From Streptomyces sp. NBC_01754 (GTDB lineage: Bacteria > Actinomycetota > Actinomycetes > Streptomycetales > Streptomycetaceae), in NCBI RefSeq assembly GCF_035918015.1, contig NZ_CP109132.1, positions 6,448,001 to 6,512,000 on the forward strand: DNA of 64,000 nt, given 5' to 3'. Of this stretch, positions 7,452-14,537 are shown piece after piece. Below the pieces are notes generated by a model that was not told the DNA's origin, ran no database searches, and saw nothing but the letters and a program-made list of their open reading frames with translations. Each line of letters opens with the position of its first letter. Position 1 is the first letter of the stretch. The translations under genes and the position numbers were made by a program.

Positions 7452-9008
7452 GTGGCAGCTACGCCCAGGTTTCGCAAGGACGCAGTCGCAGACCAGAAGA
7501 CCCCCGCCGACCAGAACACCCCCGCAGAGCAGAACACCCCCGCAGAGCGGAGCACCACCCCGGAACCGGATCCCGCCGCGGAACCGGGGACAGCCGCGGA
7601 TCAGGACGGCACCCCCGCGGAGGCGGGCCGGAAACATCCGGTCGACGAGACACTCCCGCCCCTGAGGATGTTCACCAGCGGCCTCCAGCACGTGGCCGCC
7701 ATGTACGCCGGTGTCGTCGCCCCGCCGATGATCGTGGGCCCCGCCGTGGGGCTGACCGCCAAGGAGACCGCCTTCCTGATGGGGGCGAGCCTGTTCACCG
7801 CGGGGGTGGCCACCCTGCTCCAGACGCTGGGCTTCTGGCGCATAGGCGCCCGGCTTCCGTTCGTCAACGGCGTCTCCTTCGCCGGTGTCACCCCGATGAT
7901 CGCGATCGGCAAGGACCGCGGACACGAGGGCATCGCCGTCATCTTCGGCGCGATCATCGTCGCCAGCGTCCTCGGCTTCGTCCTCGCCCCGTACTTCTGC
8001 AAACTCGTACGGTTCTTCCCACCCGTGGTGACCGGGACCGTCATCACCCTCATCGGGGTCTCGCTCCTGCCGGTCGCCTTCAACTGGACCCAGGGCGGCA
8101 ACGCGGCCGCCGCCGACTACGGCTCGACGACCAACATCACGATGGCCGCCGTCACCCTCGTGATCGTGCTCGCCCTGCGCAAACTGCTGCGCGGTTTCCT
8201 CCAGCAGATCGCGATCCTGCTGGGACTGGTCATCGGAACCCTGATAGCGATACCCGTCGGCATCACCGACTTCGGGGCACTCGGCGACGCCGGTCTGGTC
8301 GGCTTCCCGACCCCCTTCCACTTCGGCGCCCCGCAGTTCGAGATCGCCGCGATCGTCTCGATGTGCATCGTGATGCTGGTCTGCATGACCGAGTCCACCG
8401 CCGACATGCTGGCCCTCGGCAAGATCGTCGGCCGGCCCGCCGACGAACGGACCATCGAGGGCGGGCTGCGCGCCGACACCCTCGGCAGCGCGCTCAGCCC
8501 GTTCTTCAACGGCTTCATGTGCAGCGCCTTCGCCCAGAACATCGGGCTGGTCGCGATGACCAAGGTGCGCAGCCGGTTCGTCGTCGCCGCCGGCGGCGTG
8601 ATCCTCGTGGTGCTCGGCCTCGTCCCCGTCGCCGCGTCCGTCATCGCGCTGGTCCCGCTGCCGGTGCTCGGCGGCGCGGGAATCGTCCTGTTCGGCTCGG
8701 TCGCGGCGAGCGGTATCCAGACGCTGGCGGCCGCGGCCCTGGAGAAGGGGGAGAACGCGCTGATCGTCGCGGCGGCCGTCGGCGTCGGCCTCATACCGAT
8801 CGCCGCCCCGGACTTCTACCACGCCTTCCCCGAGGATCTGCTCGTCGTCCTGGACTCGGGCATCTCCACGGGCTGTGTGGTGGCGATCCTGCTCAACCTG
8901 GCCTTCAACCACCTGGGCCGCGCACCGGACCAGGAGAGCTCCGAGCCCCCGCACACGATCGCCGACGAGGTGCCCAGGGAACCGATGGCCGTGCCCGTGA
9001 CGCGCTGA
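7452..9008 (+). CDS. NCS2 family purine/urate permease
   Basis: Proton symporter for a purine base (urate, xanthine or uracil class) in the cytoplasmic membrane. The protein has 518 residues from a GTG at 7452 preceded by GGAGGAG. Residues 1-70 are a hydrophilic tail with a near-repeat of TPADQN/TPAEQN units. About 12-14 membrane segments follow, with the NAT signature QNIGLVAMTK and the TM8 segment CMTESTADMLALGK. It follows the 8-oxoguanine deaminase after 248 bp that hold no other gene. Gene context favours urate or xanthine over uracil; this cannot be proved from sequence. Confidence 0.85.
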   Translation: MAATPRFRKDAVADQKTPADQNTPAEQNTPAERSTTPEPDPAAEPGTAADQDGTPAEAGRKHPVDETLPPLRMFTSGLQHVAAMYAGVVAPPMIVGPAVGLTAKETAFLMGASLFTAGVATLLQTLGFWRIGARLPFVNGVSFAGVTPMIAIGKDRGHEGIAVIFGAIIVASVLGFVLAPYFCKLVRFFPPVVTGTVITLIGVSLLPVAFNWTQGGNAAAADYGSTTNITMAAVTLVIVLALRKLLRGFLQQIAILLGLVIGTLIAIPVGITDFGALGDAGLVGFPTPFHFGAPQFEIAAIVSMCIVMLVCMTESTADMLALGKIVGRPADERTIEGGLRADTLGSALSPFFNGFMCSAFAQNIGLVAMTKVRSRFVVAAGGVILVVLGLVPVAASVIALVPLPVLGGAGIVLFGSVAASGIQTLAAAALEKGENALIVAAAVGVGLIPIAAPDFYHAFPEDLLVVLDSGISTGCVVAILLNLAFNHLGRAPDQESSEPPHTIADEVPREPMAVPVTR

Positions 9009-9031
9009 CGACCGGTACCGCCTCCCCCGCA

Positions 9032-9077
9032 CCCGGTGCGCGTACGAAGGCCGCCGCGCCCTCGCACGCGCACCGGG
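9032..9077. terminator. Hairpin between the permease and chitosanase genes
   Basis: A 12-bp perfect stem, 9032-9043 with 9066-9077 (CCCGGTGCGCGT paired with ACGCGCACCGGG), in the convergent gap. It could serve both genes. Confidence 0.6.
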
Positions 9078-9139
9078 CCGTCGGCGTGCCGGCCGCCACA
9101 CCCGTTCGGCGTGCCGGCCGGTGCGTCAGCCGGTACGCG

Positions 9140-10015
9140 TCAGTCGATGCGGAAACCGTCCCCGTACACCTGCCAGACCAGCGGCGGCTCCAGACCGAGG
9201 TTGCCGTCGCGGAGGAAGACCCGCTGGGCCGTGTCCACGCGGCTGGTGTCCGAATGGGCCTCCTCCTGCCGCATCGCCCACACCCGGGCGTCCAGGAACG
9301 CGTCGAGGTACGCCGTCTCACCGCCGTCCCCTGCCGGAGGACGGGCCTGTGCCAGAGCCCTGTCCCGGATCGATCCGAAGCTCGCGTCGTCGTCGCCGCC
9401 CCCGTGCATGACCAGGGCGTCGTAGTACACGAACTGGCCGAGCACCCCCAGGCCGTCGGCCTTCGCACGGCTCACCGCCGGATCGAAGTACACCCGGTCC
9501 CGCTCGTCGTCCTGCGCCCGCTCGAACGCCGGGTCCCCGGCCGCCCCGGCCCAGTCCCGGGGGAAGTCCGGATCGAGCCCTTCGTGCGAGTCGGTCCCGT
9601 CCACCGCGCGCAGGGCGGGCAGATACCGTGCCAGCGCGTTGCCCGGCGCCCGCTCGGTGTACAGCTCCACCAGCTTCAGCATGTCGCCGGTGCCGGAGCA
9701 GAATCCGATGATGCCGGCGGTGTAGCCGCGGCCGTCGCCGATGTCCTCGATGTAGCCGTACTGCGCCTTCCAGTCCAGCGTGGAGTTCTCCGCACTGGAG
9801 ACCAGTTGCATGGCGATGTCCTTCTTGGCGGGATCGTCGAGCGCGGACATGGCGGCCTCCAGGTGGTGAGGTGCCGGCTGCCTGGCGGTGCCGGCGGACA
9901 CGGTGAGCGGTACCACCGCGAGAGTCAGCCAGACGCCCACCACGGCGGCACCGAAGTGGCGGGACCGCACGGGGCGGGTGCTGCGACGCTCACGGCTCGT
10001 GTGGAGATGATGCAC
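9140..10015 (-). CDS. csn: Secreted chitosanase, glycoside hydrolase family 46
   Basis: Endo-hydrolase of chitosan, exported. The 291-residue protein has an Arg-rich start, a hydrophobic signal segment at about residues 21-41, and then the GH46 domain. By alignment from memory with the Streptomyces N174 enzyme, the acid is Glu76 in SSAENSTLDW and the base is Asp94 in EDIGDGRGYTAGIIGF. Spacing between them is 18 residues, as in N174. Other conserved parts are FCSGTGDML and FVYYDALVMHGG. A truncated second copy of the same domain lies about 650 bp upstream on the same strand. Confidence 0.95.
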   Translation of the reverse strand: MHHLHTSRERRSTRPVRSRHFGAAVVGVWLTLAVVPLTVSAGTARQPAPHHLEAAMSALDDPAKKDIAMQLVSSAENSTLDWKAQYGYIEDIGDGRGYTAGIIGFCSGTGDMLKLVELYTERAPGNALARYLPALRAVDGTDSHEGLDPDFPRDWAGAAGDPAFERAQDDERDRVYFDPAVSRAKADGLGVLGQFVYYDALVMHGGGDDDASFGSIRDRALAQARPPAGDGGETAYLDAFLDARVWAMRQEEAHSDTSRVDTAQRVFLRDGNLGLEPPLVWQVYGDGFRID

Positions 10016-10075
10016 CGGTCCTCCAGGAGTTCGCGGTCCCCCCAGGTGTGACGACCCCCCTCACCCCGTGCCGAA

Positions 10076-10114
10076 GGGTCCGGGCGGCGCGTGCCGTACG
10101 CGGCGCCCGGACCC
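10076..10114 (-). terminator. Hairpin terminator of the SH3 protein gene
   Basis: A 10-bp stem GGGTCCGGGC (10076-10085) with GCCCGGACCC (10105-10114), directly downstream of the minus-strand stop at 10126. Confidence 0.6.
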
Positions 10115-10125
10115 GCCGAGGCCGT

Positions 10126-10455
10126 TCAGCAGTTGAGGTAGGCCACGTGGATCCAGACGCCCGTGGGTCCGCCCCAGAGGTCGCCCATCAGCCAGTTCCC
10201 CTCCTGGGCCCGGGCGTTGATGTTCTGCCCCCGGTTCACGGTGCCGAGGACGGGGTAGTCGGTGCCCGGACCGCCCCGGAAGTTCACCCCGTTGTCGTTG
10301 ACCGTGCAGACCAGTTGCGGTGCGGCCCGCGGAGCGGGTGCCGTGACGGCGCTCCGCGCCGGGGCGGTGTTCTGCGCCCCGTACGCGGACGGGCTCGCGA
10401 CGAGGCCGGCGCCTGCCACGAGGGCGGCCGCGGCCAGCAGCATCTTCTTGATCAT
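10126..10455 (-). CDS. Small secreted SH3-domain protein
   Basis: A 109-residue exported protein. The ATG at 10453-10455 (MIKKMLLAAAALVAGAGLVA) follows GGGAGAC and opens with a classical signal peptide ending near SPSAYGA. After an Ala/Pro-rich linker, about 60 residues form a bacterial SH3 fold: VCTVNDNGVNFRGGPG, DYPVLGTVNRGQ and a terminal VWIHVAYLNC. Two Cys residues frame the domain and may form a disulfide. Such proteins bind cell wall or peptides; no enzyme motif is present. A reading from further upstream would bury the signal peptide, so it was not used. Confidence 0.8.
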   Translation of the reverse strand: MIKKMLLAAAALVAGAGLVASPSAYGAQNTAPARSAVTAPAPRAAPQLVCTVNDNGVNFRGGPGTDYPVLGTVNRGQNINARAQEGNWLMGDLWGGPTGVWIHVAYLNC

Positions 10456-10646
10456 GTGAGGTGTCTCCCTGAGGCTTCGGGCGGAGCACGGTTCGTGTGC
10501 CCCCGACTGTGCGAACAGCCGGCGCCGCACGTCGGTCACGGCCCTGCTCACACCGGCCGCGGGGAACGAGTGCGCAGGTCAGGACAGGGCGCACCGGCGT
10601 ACGCGCATCTCGCCCCGGATGCCTCGCGAGCCCACCGGACGGCTCT

Positions 10647-10886
10647 TTACGGCTCTGCCTCCGCATACCGCCGGACCACCGCCCGCATGGCGCCGATGTC
10701 CTCGATGTAGCCGTACCGGGCCTTCCAGCCGAGGGTGGAGCTCTCCGCACCGGGCACCAGCCGCACGGCGATGTCCTTCTTCGCGGGATCGTCGAGGTTC
10801 CTCTCCGGGGCGTCCGGTCCGGAGCAGCCGGTCAGAGCCAGGGCCAGGGCCAGGGCTGCGGCGAGGACGAGAGGCGTGATCTCCAC
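10647..10886 (-). pseudogene. Truncated second GH46 chitosanase with lipoprotein signal
   Basis: A 79-residue reading frame from a GTG at 10886. A hydrophobic signal ends in the lipobox LTGC, followed by DDPAKKDIAVRLVPGAESS and YGYIEDIG, which match the first part of the intact chitosanase. The homology stops right after EDIG, before the base Asp and substrate cleft, and an unrelated tail AMRAVVRRYAEAEP ends at TAA. The protein therefore keeps the acid Glu but not the rest of the enzyme. At DNA level 10694-10797 aligns well with 9740-9840. It is most likely a decayed duplicate or the scar of a recombination; expression is possible but activity is not. Confidence 0.7.
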
Positions 10887-10951
10887 CCACCCGGCGTGCC
10901 AGGTCAGGGGCGTGCGTCCGACGCGGGCCGGACGACTGTAGCGTTCGGGCC

Positions 10952-11635
10952 ATGGAAGATCAGTCTGTTGTGGATGTCGGCGATGTGCGGCTGGCGTACC
11001 GGACCTGGGGCGACTCGATGGGCTCGCCCGTCGTCCTGCTGCACGGCCTGGGCGGCTCGTCGGCCGACTGGGAGGCGGCCGGAGCCCTGCTGGGGCAGGA
11101 GTGGCGGGTGTACGCCGTCGACCTGCGGGGACACGGAGAGAGTGACTGGCCGGACGAGTACGGGTTCGAGCGGATGCGGGACGACGTCCTGGAGTTCCTG
11201 GACGCGTGCGAGGTCGCCCGGGCCGGTGTGGTCGGTCACGGGATGGGTGGGGTCGTCGCCTGTCTGCTCGCCGAGGAGCACCCGGACCGGGTGGAGCGGC
11301 TGGTGCTGGTGGAATCCCCGCCGCCGTTCCCGCCCGAGCGGCCGGCCGCGTTCCGGCCCGAGGGCCCGGTGGACTACGACGAGAACGCCGTCCCCGCGGT
11401 CCTCGCGCAGATCGACGCTCCCGATCCCCGCTGGGAGGAGGAGCTGGGCCAGATCGTCGCGCCCACACTGATCCTGGCCGGGGGACCGGAGAGCACCATG
11501 CCGCAGGAGCGGCTGGCCGACATGGCGTCACTGATCCCGGACTGCCGGCTGGTCACCCTGGGCGGCGGGCACCGCCCGCACCGACGGCACCCGGACCAGG
11601 TCGCTTCCCAGATCACGGAGTTCTTCACCAGCTGA
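10952..11635 (+). CDS. Alpha/beta hydrolase fold protein lacking the nucleophile Ser
   Basis: A 227-residue alpha/beta hydrolase with the oxyanion motif VVLLHGLGGSSADW, the DLRGHGESD strand and a C-terminal His in GGGHRPH. The nucleophile elbow, normally G-H-S-M-G-G, reads GHGMGG here (codon GGG), so the catalytic Ser is replaced by Gly. The cap region is short (PPPFPPERPAAF). Either the protein has lost hydrolase activity and binds a ligand, or another residue acts. It stands alone between the chitosanase remnant and a lipoprotein gene. Confidence 0.8.
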   Translation: MEDQSVVDVGDVRLAYRTWGDSMGSPVVLLHGLGGSSADWEAAGALLGQEWRVYAVDLRGHGESDWPDEYGFERMRDDVLEFLDACEVARAGVVGHGMGGVVACLLAEEHPDRVERLVLVESPPPFPPERPAAFRPEGPVDYDENAVPAVLAQIDAPDPRWEEELGQIVAPTLILAGGPESTMPQERLADMASLIPDCRLVTLGGGHRPHRRHPDQVASQITEFFTS

Positions 11636-11789
11636 GCCCTGTCGTGGCGAGGCGGGCCGTCCGTCGCCGGGCATTCGGGCCGTCCGACGCCGGACATTGC
11701 GGAGGTTCCGGTCCGGCCTCTTGTCCGCAGGGGTGCCCGCGTGGCATACAGGTCTGGACCAATTGCTGTCCGGATGGAAGGCGCCCCCC

Positions 11790-12767
11790 ATGCAACGCCC
11801 CCACGTACGAACCGCGTTGGCCTGCTACGCCGCTCTGCTGCTCGCCACACTCACCGCCTGCGGTGGCAGTGCCGACGCCGACACCCAGAAGCCGACGACC
11901 CCCACGGGCGTCACGGCGCAGGCGAGCAGTGCCACCTCCGTCCACGTCATGTGGGAGCAGGCGTCCGACGACAAGGCGGTCACCGGCTACGAGGTCTACC
12001 GCGAGGGCGAGAAGGCCGCCTCGGTCCCGGCCACCAAGCGGATGACCGACATCGACGGGCTGACCGCGTCCACCGCCTACACCTTCACCGTCCGGGCCCG
12101 CGACGCCGCCGGAAACCTCTCGCCCCGGAGCGCCGCCGTCTCCGTCACCACCCCCGAGCCCGCCCCCGACGACGACGAGCCGCCCACCGCTCCCGTGAAA
12201 CTGCGGGGCAAGGCCGACGACGGGCACACGGTCTCCCTGTCCTGGGGCGGCTCCACGGACGACGTGGGCGTGACCTCGTACGACGTCTACCAGGAGGACT
12301 CCCGCATCCACAGCGTGCCCGGCACACAGACCACGGCCCACCTCACCGGGCTGCGCCCCGGCACCGTCTACACGTTCACCGTCCGCGCCCGGGACGCCGC
12401 CGACCACTCCTCACCGGACAGCAACGCCCTCGACCTCACCACCCCCTCGGCCCCGGGCGCCCCCGCGAGCACGGCGCCCACCGGACTGCGGACCGAAGTG
12501 ACGGCCAAGGGCAAGGAGTTCGTGGTGGACCTCTCCTGGGACCAGCCGGAGACCGGCGGCACCGTCCCCGCCTACCAGCTGTTCCTGAACGGGAAGATGA
12601 CCACCACGATCGTCTGGGGCGGCACCCCTCCGGCCGGGCGGGCCGGCTACGAGCTGACCCTCAGCGATCCGCCGGGCACCCGCTACTCGGTGAAGCTCCG
12701 GCCCAAGCTCCCCGACGGGAAGTGGGGCGACTTCTCGGCCCAGCGCACGGTCGTCCTGCCGGAGTGA
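11790..12767 (+). CDS. Lipoprotein with fibronectin type III repeats
   Basis: A 325-residue exported lipoprotein with ATG after GGATGGAAGG. The signal peptide ends in the lipobox LTACGG (Cys near residue 24). Two clear fibronectin type III repeats follow, with the matching pieces STAYTFTVRARDAAGNLSP and GTVYTFTVRARDAADHSSP, and then a third, diverged beta domain (residues about 220-325). No catalytic domain is visible. It is probably a surface adhesion or carbohydrate-related accessory protein, but the partner is unknown. A bidirectional terminator follows. Confidence 0.85.
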   Translation: MQRPHVRTALACYAALLLATLTACGGSADADTQKPTTPTGVTAQASSATSVHVMWEQASDDKAVTGYEVYREGEKAASVPATKRMTDIDGLTASTAYTFTVRARDAAGNLSPRSAAVSVTTPEPAPDDDEPPTAPVKLRGKADDGHTVSLSWGGSTDDVGVTSYDVYQEDSRIHSVPGTQTTAHLTGLRPGTVYTFTVRARDAADHSSPDSNALDLTTPSAPGAPASTAPTGLRTEVTAKGKEFVVDLSWDQPETGGTVPAYQLFLNGKMTTTIVWGGTPPAGRAGYELTLSDPPGTRYSVKLRPKLPDGKWGDFSAQRTVVLPE

Positions 12768-12808
12768 CCGGACCGGCGACCGTGCCGGGTGGCCGTCGCG
12801 TACAACCG

Positions 12809-12850
12809 CCGACAGCGGAGCCGCCCGTGCACCGGGGGCTCCGCTGTCGG
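12809..12850. terminator. Bidirectional hairpin terminator
   Basis: A 14-bp perfect stem, 12809-12822 with 12837-12850 (CCGACAGCGGAGCC paired with GGCTCCGCTGTCGG), between the convergent lipoprotein and DUF397 genes. Confidence 0.75.
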
Positions 12851-12854
12851 TGCG

Positions 12855-13061
12855 TCAGTGATCGGCGGCGTAGGCGACGAAGGCGGACCAGCCGCCGGGG
12901 GTGAGTGAGAGGACGGGGCCGGTCACGTGCTTGGAGTCGCGTACGAGTACGGCCCCAGGCTGTGCCGCGACCTCCAGGCAGTCACCGCCCTCCGCGCCGC
13001 TGTAGCTGCTCTTGAACCAGTGCGGGATTCCTGTGGCTGCCGTGGTCACTTCGACGTTCAT
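12855..13061 (-). CDS. DUF397 protein
   Basis: A 68-residue protein of the DUF397 family, with its hallmark WFKSSYSGAEGGDCLEVA and the ending SLTPGGWSAFVAYA. In Streptomyces these small proteins partner WhiJ-like XRE regulators and influence development and antibiotic production. Its ATG overlaps the stop of the XRE gene in ATGA, so the two are coupled. Confidence 0.92.
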   Translation of the reverse strand: MNVEVTTAATGIPHWFKSSYSGAEGGDCLEVAAQPGAVLVRDSKHVTGPVLSLTPGGWSAFVAYAADH

Positions 13062-13819
13062 ACCTCTCCCAGCAACTTTTCGATGTAGGCCAGAGACTCG
13101 CGTGGAGTGAGAGCCTGCCCCCGGATGATTCCATAGCGGGCGGACAGGGCGCGGACCTCCTCCCGGTCACTTACCAGTGTGCTCCGGCCCTGTGCTTCGA
13201 GGTAGCCGAACTGCTCCCCGTTCTGCCGGGTGATGACGGTGAACGGCCCGTCCACACCCGCGTTGTCCTCTCGGTCGCACGGCATGATCTGCAACTCGAC
13301 ATTGCGTTTCTGCCCGATCAGCAAGAGATGCTCCAGCTGTCCTCGCCGCACTGCCTTGCCGCCCAGCCCGCGCATCAGAACGTACTCCTCCATGACGAAG
13401 CCCAGCAGCGGTGCGGGCCAGCGATTGAAGATGTCCTGGCGGGCCTGTCGGGCTGCGACCCGCTGCTCGATCGTCGCCTCGTCCAGCAACGGTCGCCGCT
13501 CAGTGAGCAGGGCCCGCGTGTATTCCTCGGTCTGGAGCAGGCCTTTGACGACGATCGTGTCGTACGAGCACAGCTCCACCGCCTCCGCCTCCAGCCGTGC
13601 CGCGTCGCGGAAGAACGCCGGGTACTGGGCGCGGGCCACCTCCTCCTTGCCGGCCTTCAGCACCCCGCCCGCGTTCAGCAAGCCGTCCGCCTTGTCGATG
13701 AACTGGGGCGACGGGATCCGGCGTCCCTGCTCATAGGCCGCGATGGTGGATGCCGAATACCCGGTCATCGCCCCGAACTCCGCCCGGTCCAGGCCCGCCG
13801 CGACGCGCAGCAGCTTCAA
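13058..13819 (-). CDS. WhiJ-like XRE family regulator, possible N-terminal nonsense change
   Basis: DNA-binding regulator of the XRE/DUF5753 class. Helix-turn-helix at LDRAEFGAMTGYSASTIAAYEQGRR, here cited as LDRAEFGAMT through AAYEQGRR, then the ligand-like domain with LLQTEEYTRALL and QIMP. Family members usually begin with a segment like GTGILSFFGRQLKLLRVAAGL. That segment is present in frame, but an upstream ATG at 13891 is cut off by a TAG at 13859-13861 ten codons later. The coding region given therefore starts at TTG 13819, which has no clear ribosome site. Either a rare internal start is used or the gene is damaged. Coupled to DUF397. Confidence 0.8.
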   Translation of the reverse strand: MKLLRVAAGLDRAEFGAMTGYSASTIAAYEQGRRIPSPQFIDKADGLLNAGGVLKAGKEEVARAQYPAFFRDAARLEAEAVELCSYDTIVVKGLLQTEEYTRALLTERRPLLDEATIEQRVAARQARQDIFNRWPAPLLGFVMEEYVLMRGLGGKAVRRGQLEHLLLIGQKRNVELQIMPCDREDNAGVDGPFTVITRQNGEQFGYLEAQGRSTLVSDREEVRALSARYGIIRGQALTPRESLAYIEKLLGEV

Positions 13820-14040
13820 CTGCCGCCCGAAGAAGGACAGGATGCCCGTCCCCGGCTCCTATGCCTGCTCCGACTGCTCCCGCTCGGCCATCGCGTCCGC
13901 ACCCCTCCGCCGTCCGTCCAACTGCACTGTGCGCGACCCGCGTCAGGCCGCCTACAGCCCGCGCCCCACCGTCGTACAGCCCGGGGTTGTCAGCGCGTCC
14001 GTCCTGGTCACGCTACGCAGGCGCCGGGAGGCTTTTCCTC

Positions 14041-14478
14041 ATGAACGAAGCAATTACCTCTCCTGTGCGACGCGATTTCCCCATGTGCTTCACCGCCACG
14101 GCGCGAGGGGCCCGGCTCGCCCGGCGGCTCGTCTTGCTGCGGCTGGACGAGTGGGGTCACCCGTACGGGTCGGACCTGAACCAGGACCTCACGCTGATCG
14201 CCGGCGAGCTGGCCGCGAACGCGGTGCGGCACGGGTTCGTGGCCGGGCGGGACTTCCGGCTCCGGCTGGTGGAGACCGGCGACGGGGCACTCCGGGTCGA
14301 GGTGTCCGACACCCGCACCGAGCGGCGGCCCGTGCCGGAGCACGCGGAACAGCCCGCGCCCGGTGACGAGGAGTCAGGGCGCGGGCTGTACCTGGTGGCT
14401 CGGTTGGCCGACCGATGGGGCGTGGCCGAGCGGCCCGGGGCGCCCGGTAAGACCGTCTGGGCGGAGATCGGGCCCTGA
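14041..14478 (+). CDS. ATP-binding anti-sigma-like regulator
   Basis: A 145-residue protein with an HATPase (GHKL) fold: N box GELAANAVRHGF, then VEVSDTR and G-rich EESGRGLYLVARLADRWG. It matches the RsbW-like stand-alone ATP-binding proteins that accompany XRE/DUF397 genes in Streptomyces and may act as a kinase or anti-sigma partner. It is divergent from the XRE gene, completing the triad. ATG at 14041 with GGGAGG about eight bases upstream. Confidence 0.88.
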   Translation: MNEAITSPVRRDFPMCFTATARGARLARRLVLLRLDEWGHPYGSDLNQDLTLIAGELAANAVRHGFVAGRDFRLRLVETGDGALRVEVSDTRTERRPVPEHAEQPAPGDEESGRGLYLVARLADRWGVAERPGAPGKTVWAEIGP

Positions 14479-14488
14479 GCGGGCCGGT

Positions 14489-14525
14489 GCGCCGCCCGGA
14501 CGCGGGTCGCGGGTCCGGGCGGCGC
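14489..14525. terminator. Bidirectional hairpin terminator
   Basis: A 13-bp stem, GCGCCGCCCGGAC (14489-14501) with GTCCGGGCGGCGC (14513-14525), between the convergent ATP-binding and malate synthase genes. Confidence 0.75.
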
Positions 14526-14537
14526 GATGAGGGGGAG

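Noticed and set aside
10647..11531. Minus-strand frame of 294 codons that reads through into the chitosanase fragment
   Set aside because: Only the last 79 codons match GH46; the upstream part is antisense to the alpha/beta hydrolase and is Arg/Pro-rich filler.
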